Part shown: positions 1-9,034 of the stretch, piece by piece
Numbering within the stretch: position 1 is the first letter of the stretch
Layout: every line of letters starts with the position of its first letter
From: Arenimonas terrae
GTDB taxonomy: Bacteria; Pseudomonadota; Gammaproteobacteria; Xanthomonadales; Xanthomonadaceae
Direction of reading: 5' to 3'
Length of the DNA stretch: 64,000 nucleotides
NCBI RefSeq assembly: GCF_006265115.1
Contig: NZ_SMDR01000001.1
Span: forward strand, 62,001-126,000
Translations under genes and position numbers: made by a program
The notes under the pieces: model-generated
What the model was told of the DNA's origin: nothing
Database searches by the model: none
The model's input: only the letters and a program-made list of their open reading frames with translations

Positions 1-1
1 C

Positions 2-1115
2 GCCAAGGGCCGCGGCGGCGACCATTCCGAACTGGGCGCGGTGGACGCGCGCGAGTTCGCCGCCGCGCACGCGCTGCCGGAAGCCGACGCCGACCTGCTG
101 GCCTGGCTGGTCGAACAGCACCTGCTGATGTCGGTCACCGCCCAGCGCCAGGACATTTCCGACCCGGACGTGGTGGCACGTTTCGCCGGCAAGGTCGCCG
201 ACCGCGAACACCTGGACTACCTGTACCTGCTCACCTGCGCCGACATCGCCGGCACCAGCCCCAAGCTCTGGAACGCCTGGAAGGACCGGCTGCTGGCCGA
301 CCTGTACGCGGCCACGCGCTTCGCGCTGCGGCGCGGGCTCGAGAACCGCGTGCACGCCAACGAGATCATGGCCGAGACCCGCGCGGTGGCGATGGAGCGC
401 CTGCTGGGCGAAGGGCTGGAGCAGGCTGAGGTCGAACGCATCTGGGCGGCCTATCCCGACGTCGGCTTCCTGCGCTACCGGCCCGAGCAGATCGCCTGGC
501 AGACCCGCGGCATCGCCGAATCCGGCGGCGCCGAAACCCTGGTGCTGGTGCGCCCGCACCTGCAGGACAGCGGCCTGGAGGTGTTCGTGCGCACGCCCGA
601 CCGCGACGGCCTGTTCGCCGCCATCGTCGCCACGCTCGACCGCCTGGGCCTGAACGTGCTGGAAGCGCGCGTGCTCAACTCGGCCGACGGCCACGCGCTC
701 GATTCCTTCCAGCTGATCGCGCCCCAGGGCGTGGCGCCGGAACCGGGCGCCGTGGTGTCGGCGCTGCAGGCCGCGCTGCGCGACCCGGCCCGGGTGCGCC
801 CGGCCAAACGCGCGGCGCCGCGCCAGCTGCGCCACTTCCGGGTGCCGGCGCGCGTGGACTTCGACCACCTGGCCGACGGCAGCCGCACCCGCATGAGCCT
901 GGTCTGCACCGACCAGCCGGGCCTGCTGGCCGGCGTAGCCCAGGTGCTGCGCCAGCACCGGCTGCGCGTGCACGACGCCCGCATCGCCACCTTCGGCGAG
1001 AAGGTCGAGGACTTCTTCCTGCTCACCGACGAGAACGACCGCGCGATCGGCGACCAGGACCTTTTGGACAAGCTGCGCCAGGCCATCGTGGCCTGCGTCG
1101 ATGGAGAGACGGACC

Positions 1116-1141
<26 letters not shown>
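2..1141 (+). CDS. glnD: [protein-PII] uridylyltransferase / uridylyl-removing enzyme GlnD, C-terminal part (5' end outside window)
   Basis: GlnD uridylylates PII proteins when glutamine is low and removes UMP when it is high, so it is the cytoplasmic nitrogen sensor. The frame is already open at base 2 and ends at TGA 1139-1141, so about 380 C-terminal residues are visible. They contain the end of the HD hydrolase domain and two ACT domains, the first beginning near [21 protein letters not shown] and the second near [19 protein letters not shown]; such paired ACT domains bind glutamine in GlnD. The N-terminal nucleotidyltransferase domain lies upstream. The 3' end overlaps dapD by 26 bases, which suggests translational coupling. 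The GTG at 41 is an internal Val codon, not a start. Confidence 0.95.
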
Positions 1142-1960
<819 letters not shown>

Positions 1961-1964
<4 letters not shown>

Positions 1965-2323
1965 GCGTCACGGTCTACGGCCTGGACAACTGCGACACCT
2001 GCCGCAAGGCGCGCAACTGGCTCAAGCGTTTCGAGGTCGAGCACACGTTCGTGGACTACCGCGCCCAGCGCGTGCCGGCCGAGACGCTGAAAGCCTGGGC
2101 CGGGCAGCTGGGAGGTTGGGAAAAACTCGTCAACAAGGCCTCGACCACCTGGCGCCAGCTGCCCGAAGGGCGCAAGTCGCCGGGCAGCGACCCGGAGTGG
2201 ACCCTGCTGCTCAAGGAACACCCGGCCCTGGTGAAGCGCCCGGTGCTGGTCACCGCCGACGGCACGGTCAGCGTCGGCTTCACCGACAATGCTTACAAGC
2301 TGCGCTTCGGGATCAAGAAATGA
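1961..2323 (+). CDS. ArsC/Spx-family thioredoxin-fold protein (YffB-like)
   Basis: A 120-residue thioredoxin-fold protein of the ArsC/Spx family. It starts [19 protein letters not shown], with a CDTC motif at about residues 10-13 where arsenate reductases and Spx carry their redox cysteine. Proteins of this subfamily (YffB) often lie between dapD and dapE in proteobacteria. Their role is unclear, and a glutathione-dependent reductase has been suggested. The start overlaps the dapD stop by four bases and the stop overlaps the dapE start by four bases, so the three genes are almost certainly co-translated. Location in the dap operon argues against a dedicated arsenate reductase; the arsenic cluster is near 50-56 kb. 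Confidence 0.85.
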
Positions 2324-3450
2324 GCGACGTGCTGGCCCTGACCCGCGACCTGATCGCCCGCCCTTCGGTGACGCCGGACGACGCCGGCTGCCAGGCGCTG
2401 ATTTCGGCGCGTCTGGCCCGGGCCGGCTTCCGCTGCGAACAGATCGACTTCGGCGCGGTGAAGAACCTCTGGGCCACGCATGGCAAGGGCGGCGAGGTGC
2501 TGTGTTTCCTCGGCCACACCGACGTGGTGCCGCCCGGCCCGCGCGAGGCCTGGGCCAGCGATCCCTTCGTGCCGACCGAACGCGACGGTTACCTCTACGG
2601 CCGCGGCGCCGCCGACATGAAGGGCAGCGTCGCCGCCTTCGTGCTGGCGCTCGAACAGTTCGTCGCCGCGTTTCCTGACCATCCGGGCACGATCGCCCTG
2701 CTGCTGACCTCGGACGAGGAGGGCGATGCCATCGACGGCGTGCGCCGCGTCGCCGAGCACTTCCGCAGCCGCGGCCAGCGCATCGATTTCTGCGTTACCG
2801 GCGAACCGTCGTCGAAGGAACGGCTGGGCGACCTGCTGCGGGTCGGCCGCCGCGGCACCCTGTCGGGCACGCTGACCGTGCTCGGCATCCAGGGCCACGT
2901 CGCCTATCCCGAGAAGGCGCGCAACCCCATCCACCAGGCGCTGCCGGCGCTGCAGGAGCTGAGCGCGCGCCGCTGGGACGAGGGTTATCCGGAGTTCCCG
3001 GCCTCGAGCTTCCAGATCTCGAACATCCATTCGGGCACCGGCGCCAACAACGTCATCCCGGGCCAGTGCGAGGTGCTGTTCAACTTCCGCTACAACCCCG
3101 GTTGGCAGGCGGTGGCGCTGGAGCGGGAAGTCGAGGCGGTGCTCGACCGCCACGGCCTGGACTACGACCTGCGCTGGCACCGCGGCGGCGAACCCTTCCG
3201 CACCGGCGAAGGCCGGCTGCGCGCCGCGGCGCGCGAGGTGATGCGGGAACTGTGCGGGGCGCTGCCGGAGGAAAACACCGGCGGCGGCACTTCTGATGCC
3301 CGTTTCATCGCGCCGCTAGGCGCCGAAGTGGTGGAGCTGGGGCCCATCAACGCCAGCATCCACAAGGTCGACGAGCGCGTGGCACTGGCTGAACTCGAGC
3401 GTCTCCCCACGCTTTACCGAGCCATCGCCGAGCGCCTGCTGCTCGCCTGA
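2320..3450 (+). CDS. dapE: succinyl-diaminopimelate desuccinylase
   Basis: DapE hydrolyses N-succinyl-LL-diaminopimelate to LL-diaminopimelate and succinate, using two zinc ions. The 376-residue product is of normal length for the M20 family. Metal ligands are recognisable: H66 in [10 protein letters not shown]99 in [10 protein letters not shown]133-E134 in TSDEEGD, E162 in GEPSS and H348 in NASIHKVDE. The conserved [13 protein letters not shown] segment is also present. The start ATG 2320 overlaps the preceding stop (ATGA). An upstream in-frame extension to 2116 lies inside the ArsC/Spx gene and is not used. DapE is the last gene of the dap set here; a minus-strand gene follows convergently. 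Confidence 0.96.
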   Translation: MSDVLALTRDLIARPSVTPDDAGCQALISARLARAGFRCEQIDFGAVKNLWATHGKGGEVLCFLGHTDVVPPGPREAWASDPFVPTERDGYLYGRGAADMKGSVAAFVLALEQFVAAFPDHPGTIALLLTSDEEGDAIDGVRRVAEHFRSRGQRIDFCVTGEPSSKERLGDLLRVGRRGTLSGTLTVLGIQGHVAYPEKARNPIHQALPALQELSARRWDEGYPEFPASSFQISNIHSGTGANNVIPGQCEVLFNFRYNPGWQAVALEREVEAVLDRHGLDYDLRWHRGGEPFRTGEGRLRAAAREVMRELCGALPEENTGGGTSDARFIAPLGAEVVELGPINASIHKVDERVALAELERLPTLYRAIAERLLLA

Positions 3451-3477
3451 ACCTCCCGCCGTCTCCCCCGGTGTCCG

Positions 3478-3909
3478 TCAGGCGGCCGCGTTGAACCAGG
3501 CGCGTTCGGCCCGTTCCGCGACCTTGTGGTCCTTGAGCTCGCGCAGGATGCCGAGCACTTCGCGGTGCACGGCGACCAGGCCTTCGTCGCTGGCGCGCCG
3601 CGTCTCGTGGTAGACGACCGCCAGCCACATCGCGACGCTGCGCTGGCGCAGCTGGATCGAGCGGTCGGTCACGCGCCCGGCGGCCGTGCTGGCCACGGGG
3701 CTCCAGGGCCGGTAGAGCGAGCTCTGGTTGTCGCCGTGCAGATGCGGCTGCGGCAGCACGGCCGCGGCCTGGATCTCGGCGAGGGTCATGTCGGCGGCCT
3801 GCTTGCGCTGTTCGGGGCTCATGCCCAGCACGGCCTGGCGCACGGCGCCGGCCTGGCGCGCGAGCATCCTGCGACGCCATTGCGTCAGCAGTGAAATCAA
3901 AAGGTCCAT
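3478..3909 (-). CDS. hypothetical protein behind a CRP/Clp-type promoter
   Basis: I do not recognise this 143-residue protein. It starts MDLLISLLTQWRRRMLARQ, is rich in Arg and Ala, has no convincing transmembrane segment beyond a short hydrophobic start, and ends RAERAWFNAAA. Start 3909 is chosen because GAGGTG lies 6-7 bases upstream. The longer frame opening at 4071 would begin upstream of the promoter described here. The gene is convergent with dapE, with 27 bases between them. A consensus-like sigma-70 promoter (4012-4040) and a near-perfect CRP/Clp palindrome (4054-4075) lie upstream, so transcription is probably activated by the CRP-like regulator. Codon use resembles its neighbours. 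Confidence 0.65.
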   Translation of the reverse strand: MDLLISLLTQWRRRMLARQAGAVRQAVLGMSPEQRKQAADMTLAEIQAAAVLPQPHLHGDNQSSLYRPWSPVASTAAGRVTDRSIQLRQRSVAMWLAVVYHETRRASDEGLVAVHREVLGILRELKDHKVAERAERAWFNAAA

Positions 3910-4011
3910 CCAATCCACCTCGCCGGTTCTACGAATCGGTGCGGCAGATCGCTCCCCCTGACGGCGATCTTCCCGTCCCTGCGCCGGCGGAGCGAGCCGG
4001 GCAGCGCCCCG

Positions 4012-4040
4012 TTTATGGCCGAAATCGTGACGCCTGTCAG
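4012..4040 (-). promoter_or_regulatory. predicted sigma-70 promoter for the gene ending at 3478
   Basis: Read on the minus strand, CTGACA (4040-4035) and CATAAA (4017-4012) are separated by exactly 17 bases. These are good -35 and -10 elements. The predicted transcription start is near 4005, giving a leader of about 95 bases before ATG 3909. The CRP-like palindrome is centred at about -60 from that start, the position of class I CRP activation. Confidence 0.6.
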
Positions 4041-4053
4041 CTTCTGTTCTCCA

Positions 4054-4075
4054 AAATGTGAACTTGTTCACATTT
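4054..4075. promoter_or_regulatory. CRP/Clp-family binding site, perfect palindrome
   Basis: AAATGTGA-N6-TCACATTT is a perfect 22-bp palindrome with 10-bp arms (AAATGTGAAC and GTTCACATTT) around a TT centre. It matches the E. coli CRP consensus arms exactly. Xanthomonads use a CRP homologue, Clp, that recognises the same TGTGA-N6-TCACA core. The palindrome includes the stop codon of the acylase gene (4068-4070) and lies upstream of the minus-strand promoter at 4012-4040. Confidence 0.7.
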
Positions 4076-6443
4076 CCGGCTGCAGCTCGAGGCGGTGTTC
4101 GGTGGCGCCGGGCAGGAAGGGCGTGGGGGTTCCCTGCACCCAGGCCTCGTGCCCCGCGCCCCAGAACGGCGACAGCGGGTGGCCGCTCTGGCCGCCGGGC
4201 ATGTGGATGATGCCGTCGGCCTCATGGCCGGGCGACACCACCATGCGCTGGCTGGCGCCGAAGGCCGGACCCTGCACGCGCGGCATGTTGCCGTCGCCGG
4301 GCAGCGGGTCGGCCGGCATGCACAGCCAGGATTTCGCCAGCGCCGGCAGCGCGCCCGCCAGCGGGTGGCATATCGCCGCGGTATTGCGCGAGCCCCAGGT
4401 GCGGGCGGCGGCGGGGCCGCGGATCTGGTCGCGCACTTGCTGCGCGGCGTCGGCCAGCAGCGCGTCCCAGCTGCTGAACTTGCGCGGCAGCAGGTGCGCG
4501 GGCCGCTGCTGCAGCAGCGGCCAGGCCACCGCTTCCATCTGCGGCAGGTCGGGCATCACGAAGTCCTCGCCCAGCGCGACCTGCGCCGGCGCCAGCAGGC
4601 CGTTCTGGATGCGCTCGATCACCGCCAGGCGCCAGGCGCGCACCAGCCGGTAGCTGGTGGAGTCGACGCTGGCGCGGCCGTCCCAGGTCGCCGCTTCGCG
4701 GGCCAGCGACTGCAGGGCCTCGTCGTCGCTGCGTTTGGCCTGGTCGATCATCAGGCGGTGCCAGCGCTCGAGGAACAGGGCGCGGTCGTCGAGCTGGATC
4801 GCCAGCAGGTCGGCTTCGGTGAAACGGTCCTTCGCGTAGAGGCCGTCGCGGATCTGCTTCGCGCGCGCGCCGTTTGCATAGCCGGCATCACCGACCAGGC
4901 GCAGCGCCGCGCCGTCCACCACGCGGGCGTTCGCGGTCCACAGGCGGCCGTCGGGCGGGTCCACCAGGCTGGGGTTTTCCGTCGGCGCCAGCCAACCGGC
5001 CCAGCGGCAGGCCGCTTCGACCTTCAGCGGGCCGGTGGGCTCGCAGTCGCCGGCGCGTTCGGGCATCTGCGCGGTCAGGCGCCAGGCGATGCGGCCGCTG
5101 CGGTCGCCGATGACCAGGTTCTGCGCGGGAATGCCGGCGGTGTCGGCCACCGCCAGGCCCGCGTCCAGGTCGCCGGCCAGGGCCATGTCCGACAGGCCGA
5201 AGTTGAGCGCGCCCGGCAGCTGCGCGGTCCAGCGCAGCGCCAGCGAGGATTCCTCGTCGAGTTCGGCGGTGATCGGGCCCCAGCGCGTGTCGCGCACCTT
5301 CAGTTCGACCCGCTCGCCGCCCTTCACCCGGATCCATTCGCTGGTCGTGCGCACGGCGGCCTGGCCGCCGGGAACGTAGTAGCGCAGTCGCTCCTTGTCG
5401 GCCCAGTCCACGCGGTAGAAGTCGAGCCAGTCGCCGTAGCTGTTGGTGAAACCCCAGGCGACGTGGCCATTGCTGCCGACGATCACCGCCGGGATGCCGG
5501 GCAGGGTGAAACCGGAGACGTCGACCTTGCCGCCCGGCGCGCGGGCATCGTCGTAGCGCAGGCGCGCGCGGAACCAGATATTGGGTGCGCGCAGGCCCAG
5601 GTGCATGTCGTCGGCGACGATGGCGCGGCCATCGGCGGTGAGCTTGCCCGACACCGCGAAGTTGTTGCTGCCGGGCGCGGCGGGTTCGGACACCTTGTGG
5701 TCGGCGTCGTCCCAGGACGTGGGCAGCTTGCGCAGGTCGAGCACGTCGGCGCCGGGCAGCACGGCGTTGCCACGGGCGTCGCCGATCAGCGGCGCGTCCC
5801 ACTCGCTGCCGTCGGTGGCGATCAGGGCATAGAGTTCGGCGGGCACCGATTCCCGGATCTTCCACAGCGCCAGCTCGCGCGAATTGGTCTCGTCCTGCAG
5901 GTCGAAGAACATCGCGTAGCCGGCCAGCGCGGTGTCGGCGACGGTCCAGGGCTCGGGCTCGGCCTGCAGCAGCACGTAGGGCCAGGGTTTGCCCAGCGCG
6001 GCCAGGCCGGCGTTGACGCCGTCGCGATAGGCCTCGAGCACCGGCATCCGGTCGCCGGCCACCGAGTCCAGGCTTTCCTGCAGGCGCGCGCGCAGGCGGT
6101 GCACGCGCACCACCTTGTCGCGTTCGATGGCGATCGGCCCGAACAGCGCCGACAGTTCGCCGGCGGCCGAGCGCCGCAGCAGGTCCATCTCGAAGTAGCG
6201 CTCCTGCGCGTGCACGAAGCCCAGGGCGCGGGCCGCATCGGTTTCGTTCGCCGCCGTCACGGTGGCCACGCCCAGCGCATCGCGCTCCACCGTCACCGGC
6301 GCCGACAGGCCGGGCAGGGCGAGCTCGCCGTCCAGCGCCGCCAGGCTGCCGCGCCAGAACAGCCAGGCCGCCAGCAGCGCCACCACCCCCAGGATCACGA
6401 CCACGGCCAACAGGCGGCTGGCGACGCGGAAAAGCTTGGGCAT
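4068..6443 (-). CDS. penicillin acylase family protein (N-terminal nucleophile hydrolase)
   Basis: A 791-residue Ntn-hydrolase of the penicillin/acyl-homoserine-lactone acylase family, which cleaves amide bonds of side-chain-acylated substrates in the periplasm. Residues 11-30 form a hydrophobic membrane anchor or uncleaved signal. The A-chain region follows (VERDALGVATVTAANETDAARALGF..HAQERYFEMDLLRRSAAGELS). The autoprocessing site is clear: PAAPG-S259-NNFAVSG, where Ser259 should become the N-terminal nucleophile of the B chain. Start ATG 6443 (MPKLFRVASR) is chosen because the upstream extension is low-complexity and overlaps the asnB leader. The substrate cannot be read from sequence; quorum-quenching acylase and peptide or antibiotic acylase are both possible. 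Confidence 0.88.
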   Translation of the reverse strand: MPKLFRVASRLLAVVVILGVVALLAAWLFWRGSLAALDGELALPGLSAPVTVERDALGVATVTAANETDAARALGFVHAQERYFEMDLLRRSAAGELSALFGPIAIERDKVVRVHRLRARLQESLDSVAGDRMPVLEAYRDGVNAGLAALGKPWPYVLLQAEPEPWTVADTALAGYAMFFDLQDETNSRELALWKIRESVPAELYALIATDGSEWDAPLIGDARGNAVLPGADVLDLRKLPTSWDDADHKVSEPAAPGSNNFAVSGKLTADGRAIVADDMHLGLRAPNIWFRARLRYDDARAPGGKVDVSGFTLPGIPAVIVGSNGHVAWGFTNSYGDWLDFYRVDWADKERLRYYVPGGQAAVRTTSEWIRVKGGERVELKVRDTRWGPITAELDEESSLALRWTAQLPGALNFGLSDMALAGDLDAGLAVADTAGIPAQNLVIGDRSGRIAWRLTAQMPERAGDCEPTGPLKVEAACRWAGWLAPTENPSLVDPPDGRLWTANARVVDGAALRLVGDAGYANGARAKQIRDGLYAKDRFTEADLLAIQLDDRALFLERWHRLMIDQAKRSDDEALQSLAREAATWDGRASVDSTSYRLVRAWRLAVIERIQNGLLAPAQVALGEDFVMPDLPQMEAVAWPLLQQRPAHLLPRKFSSWDALLADAAQQVRDQIRGPAAARTWGSRNTAAICHPLAGALPALAKSWLCMPADPLPGDGNMPRVQGPAFGASQRMVVSPGHEADGIIHMPGGQSGHPLSPFWGAGHEAWVQGTPTPFLPGATEHRLELQPEM

Positions 6444-6489
6444 GGACGGCTCGCTTGCGGGCATTCGGGGACTGTGCCTAGGATGGCCC

Positions 6490-6606
6490 ATGTCCTGCCG
6501 CCTCGCCATCGCCCTGAACACCGTCCCGCAAGGGGCCGGCGGCGACTGCGCGACCGTCAACAACGCCAATACCAATAATCGTCCCCGCCCGCGGGTCGAC
6601 GACTAG
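6490..6606 (+). CDS. Asn-rich leader peptide of asnB (predicted attenuator peptide)
   Basis: A 38-codon ORF ends 101 bases before asnB. Its codons 24-30 read N-N-A-N-T-N-N (6559-6579), so five of seven are Asn, and the peptide ends in two Asp codons before TAG 6604-6606. AGGATGG lies a few bases before ATG 6490 as a Shine-Dalgarno-like sequence. TAGGAT at 6479-6484, 18 bases after TTGCGG, could instead be a -10 giving a leaderless start. The ORF is followed by a strong terminator-like hairpin. An Asn-codon cluster before asparagine synthetase is what ribosome-stalling attenuation predicts. The function is inferred; the codons and hairpin are seen directly. Confidence 0.6.
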   Translation: MSCRLAIALNTVPQGAGGDCATVNNANTNNRPRPRVDD

Positions 6607-6646
6607 GCGCGCTCCACCTCCAAGCCCCCAGTCCAAGACGGCCCGC
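6591..6646 (+). promoter_or_regulatory. possible antiterminator pairing in the asnB leader
   Basis: GCGGGTCG (6591-6598), just after the Asn codons, can pair over 8 bp (one G-U) with CGGCCCGC (6639-6646), the left arm of the terminator stem. The same segment can alternatively pair through GGTCG (6594-6598) with CGACC (6551-6555) just before the Asn codons. That gives mutually exclusive 1:2, 2:3 and 3:4 pairings as in classical attenuators. Found by eye, without folding energies. Confidence 0.4.
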
Positions 6647-6674
6647 ACTGACGAAGTGCGGGCCGTCTGCTTTT
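6636..6674 (+). terminator. intrinsic terminator / attenuator hairpin upstream of asnB
   Basis: A perfect 14-bp inverted repeat, 6636-6649 and 6655-6668, with a 5-base loop, is followed by GCTTTT. It lies between the leader ORF stop (6606) and the asnB Shine-Dalgarno sequence (AAGGAG, 6695-6700). No other plus-strand gene ends immediately upstream, so the hairpin is best explained as a regulated terminator in the asnB leader. Confidence 0.75.
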
Positions 6675-6707
6675 GCCCCCTCGAAAAACCGCCCAAGGAG
6701 CTTTCCC

Positions 6708-8378
6708 ATGTGTTCGATACTCGGTCTGTACGACCCGCGGCCCGGCGCCGACGTGATGCCCCTGCGGCCGCTGGCCCTGTCGCTGTCGGCGCGCCAGCGC
6801 CACCGCGGCCCCGACTGGTCCGGCGTCTACGCCGAGCCGCGCTGCCTGCTGGTGCACGAGCGCCTGGCCATCGTCGACCCCGCCGGCGGCGCCCAGCCCC
6901 TGCGCTCGGGCGACGGCCGCCTGGCCCTGGCGGTGAACGGCGAGATCTACAACCACCGCGAACTCGAACGCGCCTCCACCGCCGGCTACGCCTTCCAGAC
7001 CGGCTCGGACTGCGAGGTGATCAATGCGCTCTACCTCGAACACGGCCCCGCCGGCGTCGCGAAACTCAACGGCATCTACGCCTTCGCGCTGTGGGATGCG
7101 GCCGAGGGCCGGCTGGTGATCGCCCGCGATCCGCTCGGCGTCTGCCCCCTGTACTGGGGCCACGACGCCGATGGCCGGCTCTGGGTCGCGTCGGAAATGA
7201 AGGCGCTGGCGCGGCACTGCGCGGACGTCTCGGCGTTCCCGCCCGGCCACGTCTACGACAGCGCCACCGGCGCGCTCACGTACTTCCACGAACGCGCCTG
7301 GCGCGACTACGACGCGGTGCAGGGCAAGACCGTGTCGCCGCAGGCCCTGCGCGAAGGCTTCGAGCAGGCCGTGCACCGGCAGCTGATGACCGACGTACCC
7401 TACGGCGTGCTGCTCAGCGGCGGCCTGGATTCTTCGCTCGTCGCCGCCTGCGCCGCGCGTTTCGCCCGCCAGCGCATCGAGGACGGCGACCAAAGCGAAG
7501 CCTGGTGGCCGCGCCTGCACAGTTTCGCCATTGGCCTGGAGGGTTCGCCCGACCTCGCCGCAGCCGAGGTCGCGGCGAAGGCGCTCGGCACCGTGCACCA
7601 CGGTTTCACCTACAAGTTCGAAGAGGGACTGGACGCGCTGCCCGAGGTGATCCGCCATGTCGAAACCTACGACGTGACCACGATCCGCGCCTCCACCCCG
7701 ATGTACCTGCTGGCCCGGCGCATCAAGGCCATGGGCGTGAAGATGGTGCTCAGCGGCGAGGGCAGCGACGAGATCTTCGGCGGCTACCTGTACTTCCACA
7801 AGGCGCCCAACGCCCGCGAATTCCACGACGAATGCGTGCGCAAGCTCGGCGCCCTGCACCAGTTCGACTGCGCCCGCGCCAACAAGGCGATGATGGCCTG
7901 GGGCGTGGAGGCGCGGGTGCCTTTCCTGGATCTCGAGTTCCTCGACCTGGCGATGGGCATGGACGCACAGGCCAAGATGGCCGGCGGCGGCCGCATCGAA
8001 AAGGCGGTGCTGCGCGAGGCCTTCGAAGGCGCGCTGCCGAAGGAGATCCTCTGGCGCCAGAAGGAGCAGTTCAGCGACGGCGTCGGCTACGGCTGGATCG
8101 ACGGGCTCAAGGCCCGCGCCGAGGCGTATGTGAGCGACGCGATGTTCGCCCAGGCCGCGCTGCGTTTCCCGGTCAACCCGCCGCAGACGAAAGAGGCTTA
8201 CTGGTACCGCGAGCTGTTCGAACGCGAGTTCCCCGGCGAGGCCTGCGCGCGCACCGTGCCCGGCGGCAAGTCCATCGCCTGTTCGTCGCCGGCGGCGATT
8301 GCCTGGGATCCGGCCTTCGCGAATGCCGCCGACCCCTCGGGGCGGGCGGTGGCGGGGGTGCACCTGGCGGCGGTCTGA
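6708..8378 (+). CDS. asnB: asparagine synthase (glutamine-hydrolysing)
   Basis: AsnB makes asparagine from aspartate, ATP and glutamine-derived ammonia. The 556-residue protein matches E. coli AsnB in length. Cys2 (MCSILG) is the glutaminase nucleophile, which requires removal of Met1. The class II glutaminase domain includes RHRGPDWSG, RLAIVDP and NGEIYNHRELE. The synthetase domain (from about residue 210) has the ATP-pyrophosphatase loop LLSGGLDSSLVAA and the later GEGSDEIFGGY. AAGGAG lies 7 bases before ATG 6708. An Asn-rich leader ORF and terminator-like hairpin upstream suggest that charged tRNA-Asn controls read-through. Confidence 0.96.
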   Translation: MCSILGLYDPRPGADVMPLRPLALSLSARQRHRGPDWSGVYAEPRCLLVHERLAIVDPAGGAQPLRSGDGRLALAVNGEIYNHRELERASTAGYAFQTGSDCEVINALYLEHGPAGVAKLNGIYAFALWDAAEGRLVIARDPLGVCPLYWGHDADGRLWVASEMKALARHCADVSAFPPGHVYDSATGALTYFHERAWRDYDAVQGKTVSPQALREGFEQAVHRQLMTDVPYGVLLSGGLDSSLVAACAARFARQRIEDGDQSEAWWPRLHSFAIGLEGSPDLAAAEVAAKALGTVHHGFTYKFEEGLDALPEVIRHVETYDVTTIRASTPMYLLARRIKAMGVKMVLSGEGSDEIFGGYLYFHKAPNAREFHDECVRKLGALHQFDCARANKAMMAWGVEARVPFLDLEFLDLAMGMDAQAKMAGGGRIEKAVLREAFEGALPKEILWRQKEQFSDGVGYGWIDGLKARAEAYVSDAMFAQAALRFPVNPPQTKEAYWYRELFEREFPGEACARTVPGGKSIACSSPAAIAWDPAFANAADPSGRAVAGVHLAAV

Positions 8379-8466
8379 GCGCGGCGGTGCCCGGTGCATG
8401 AACGCCAGCTGGCTGGCGGCGTGTGCGTGACCCTGCGTCTTGCGGAAAGGGCTGGAAACTCGACCA

Positions 8467-8478
8467 TTACAACTGTAA
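8467..8478. promoter_or_regulatory. inverted repeat upstream of the MerR gene
   Basis: TTACA-AC-TGTAA is a perfect inverted repeat ending 35 bases before the MerR start codon. MerR regulators bind dyads inside their own promoters, so this is a candidate autoregulatory operator. It is short and could occur by chance. Confidence 0.35.
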
Positions 8479-8513
8479 ATCTATCGCCCGGATTCCCAGG
8501 ACACCGCCCCCCA

Positions 8514-8915
8514 ATGAACATCGGAGAAGTCAGCCGCCTGACCGGGCTCAGCGCCCGCAGCATCCGGCTCTACGAAGCGTCCGGCATCATCCGCCGGGCG
8601 CCGCGCGGCCGCTCCGGCTACCGCCGCTTCGGGCCCGAAGATCTGCGGACCCTGTACTTCGTCCGCAATGCCCGCCAGCTGCGCTTCGAACTCAAGGAAA
8701 TCCGCGACCTGGTCGGCCTGTGGCGCGGCGGCAGCGACGGTGCCGGCAAGGTCGAGGCCCTGCTGGCGGCGCGGCTGCGCAAACTGCGCCGACAGGAATC
8801 GGAGCTGCGCGCGAGCCGCGAACGGCTCGAGCGGATCCAGGAACACAGCGCCCGGCAGCCGGCGCCGGGCTGCGACATCGTCGCGATCCTCGCCGGCGAC
8901 GTCGAAGCCGCCTGA
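8514..8915 (+). CDS. MerR-family transcriptional regulator
   Basis: A 133-residue MerR-type regulator. The N-terminal winged helix starts MNIGEVSRLTGLSARSIRLYEASGIIRRAPRGRSGYRRFGPED, typical of MerR/CueR/SoxR proteins. A helical region of about residues 75-113 should form the dimerising coiled coil. The C-terminal tail (PAPGCDIVAIL) has a single Cys, unlike the two-Cys metal-binding loops of CueR, ZntR or CadR, so the inducer cannot be assigned. ATG 8514 is chosen because it opens the conserved domain; the in-frame ATG at 8399 would add unrelated sequence. The next plus-strand gene is 0.9 kb away, so the target is not obvious. Confidence 0.85.
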   Translation: MNIGEVSRLTGLSARSIRLYEASGIIRRAPRGRSGYRRFGPEDLRTLYFVRNARQLRFELKEIRDLVGLWRGGSDGAGKVEALLAARLRKLRRQESELRASRERLERIQEHSARQPAPGCDIVAILAGDVEAA

Positions 8916-8993
8916 GGGTGGATCCTTCGGTCGCGCAACCCGCCGGCGCCGAGCCTGTCGCCTGAAACCGGTTTGCGCCAAGCCTCCCGTCGC

Positions 8994-9023
8994 AAAAGCT
9001 CCGGCGCGGCCACGCCGCGCCGG
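8994..9023 (-). terminator. intrinsic terminator of the beta-barrel protein gene
   Basis: CCGGCGCGGC (9001-9010), CAC loop, GCCGCGCCGG (9014-9023) is a perfect 10-bp stem. On the minus strand it is followed by AGCTTTTG (T-run at 8997-8994), 12 bases beyond the stop codon of the minus-strand outer-membrane gene. It lies between two convergent genes, but the T-run favours minus-strand use. Confidence 0.7.
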
Positions 9024-9034
9024 TGCTGTGTTGC

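Noticed and set aside
3910-4071. Upstream start at 4071 for the small CRP-controlled gene
   Set aside because: That start lies inside the CRP-like palindrome and upstream of the predicted promoter; ATG 3909 has a good ribosome site.
4095-6578. 827-codon plus-strand ORF opposite the acylase gene
   Set aside because: It has low-complexity Arg/Gly/Gln/His composition and mirrors the acylase coding frame; a codon-bias shadow.
6603-8399. 598-codon minus-strand ORF opposite asnB
   Set aside because: Shadow of asnB with biased composition and no domain pattern.
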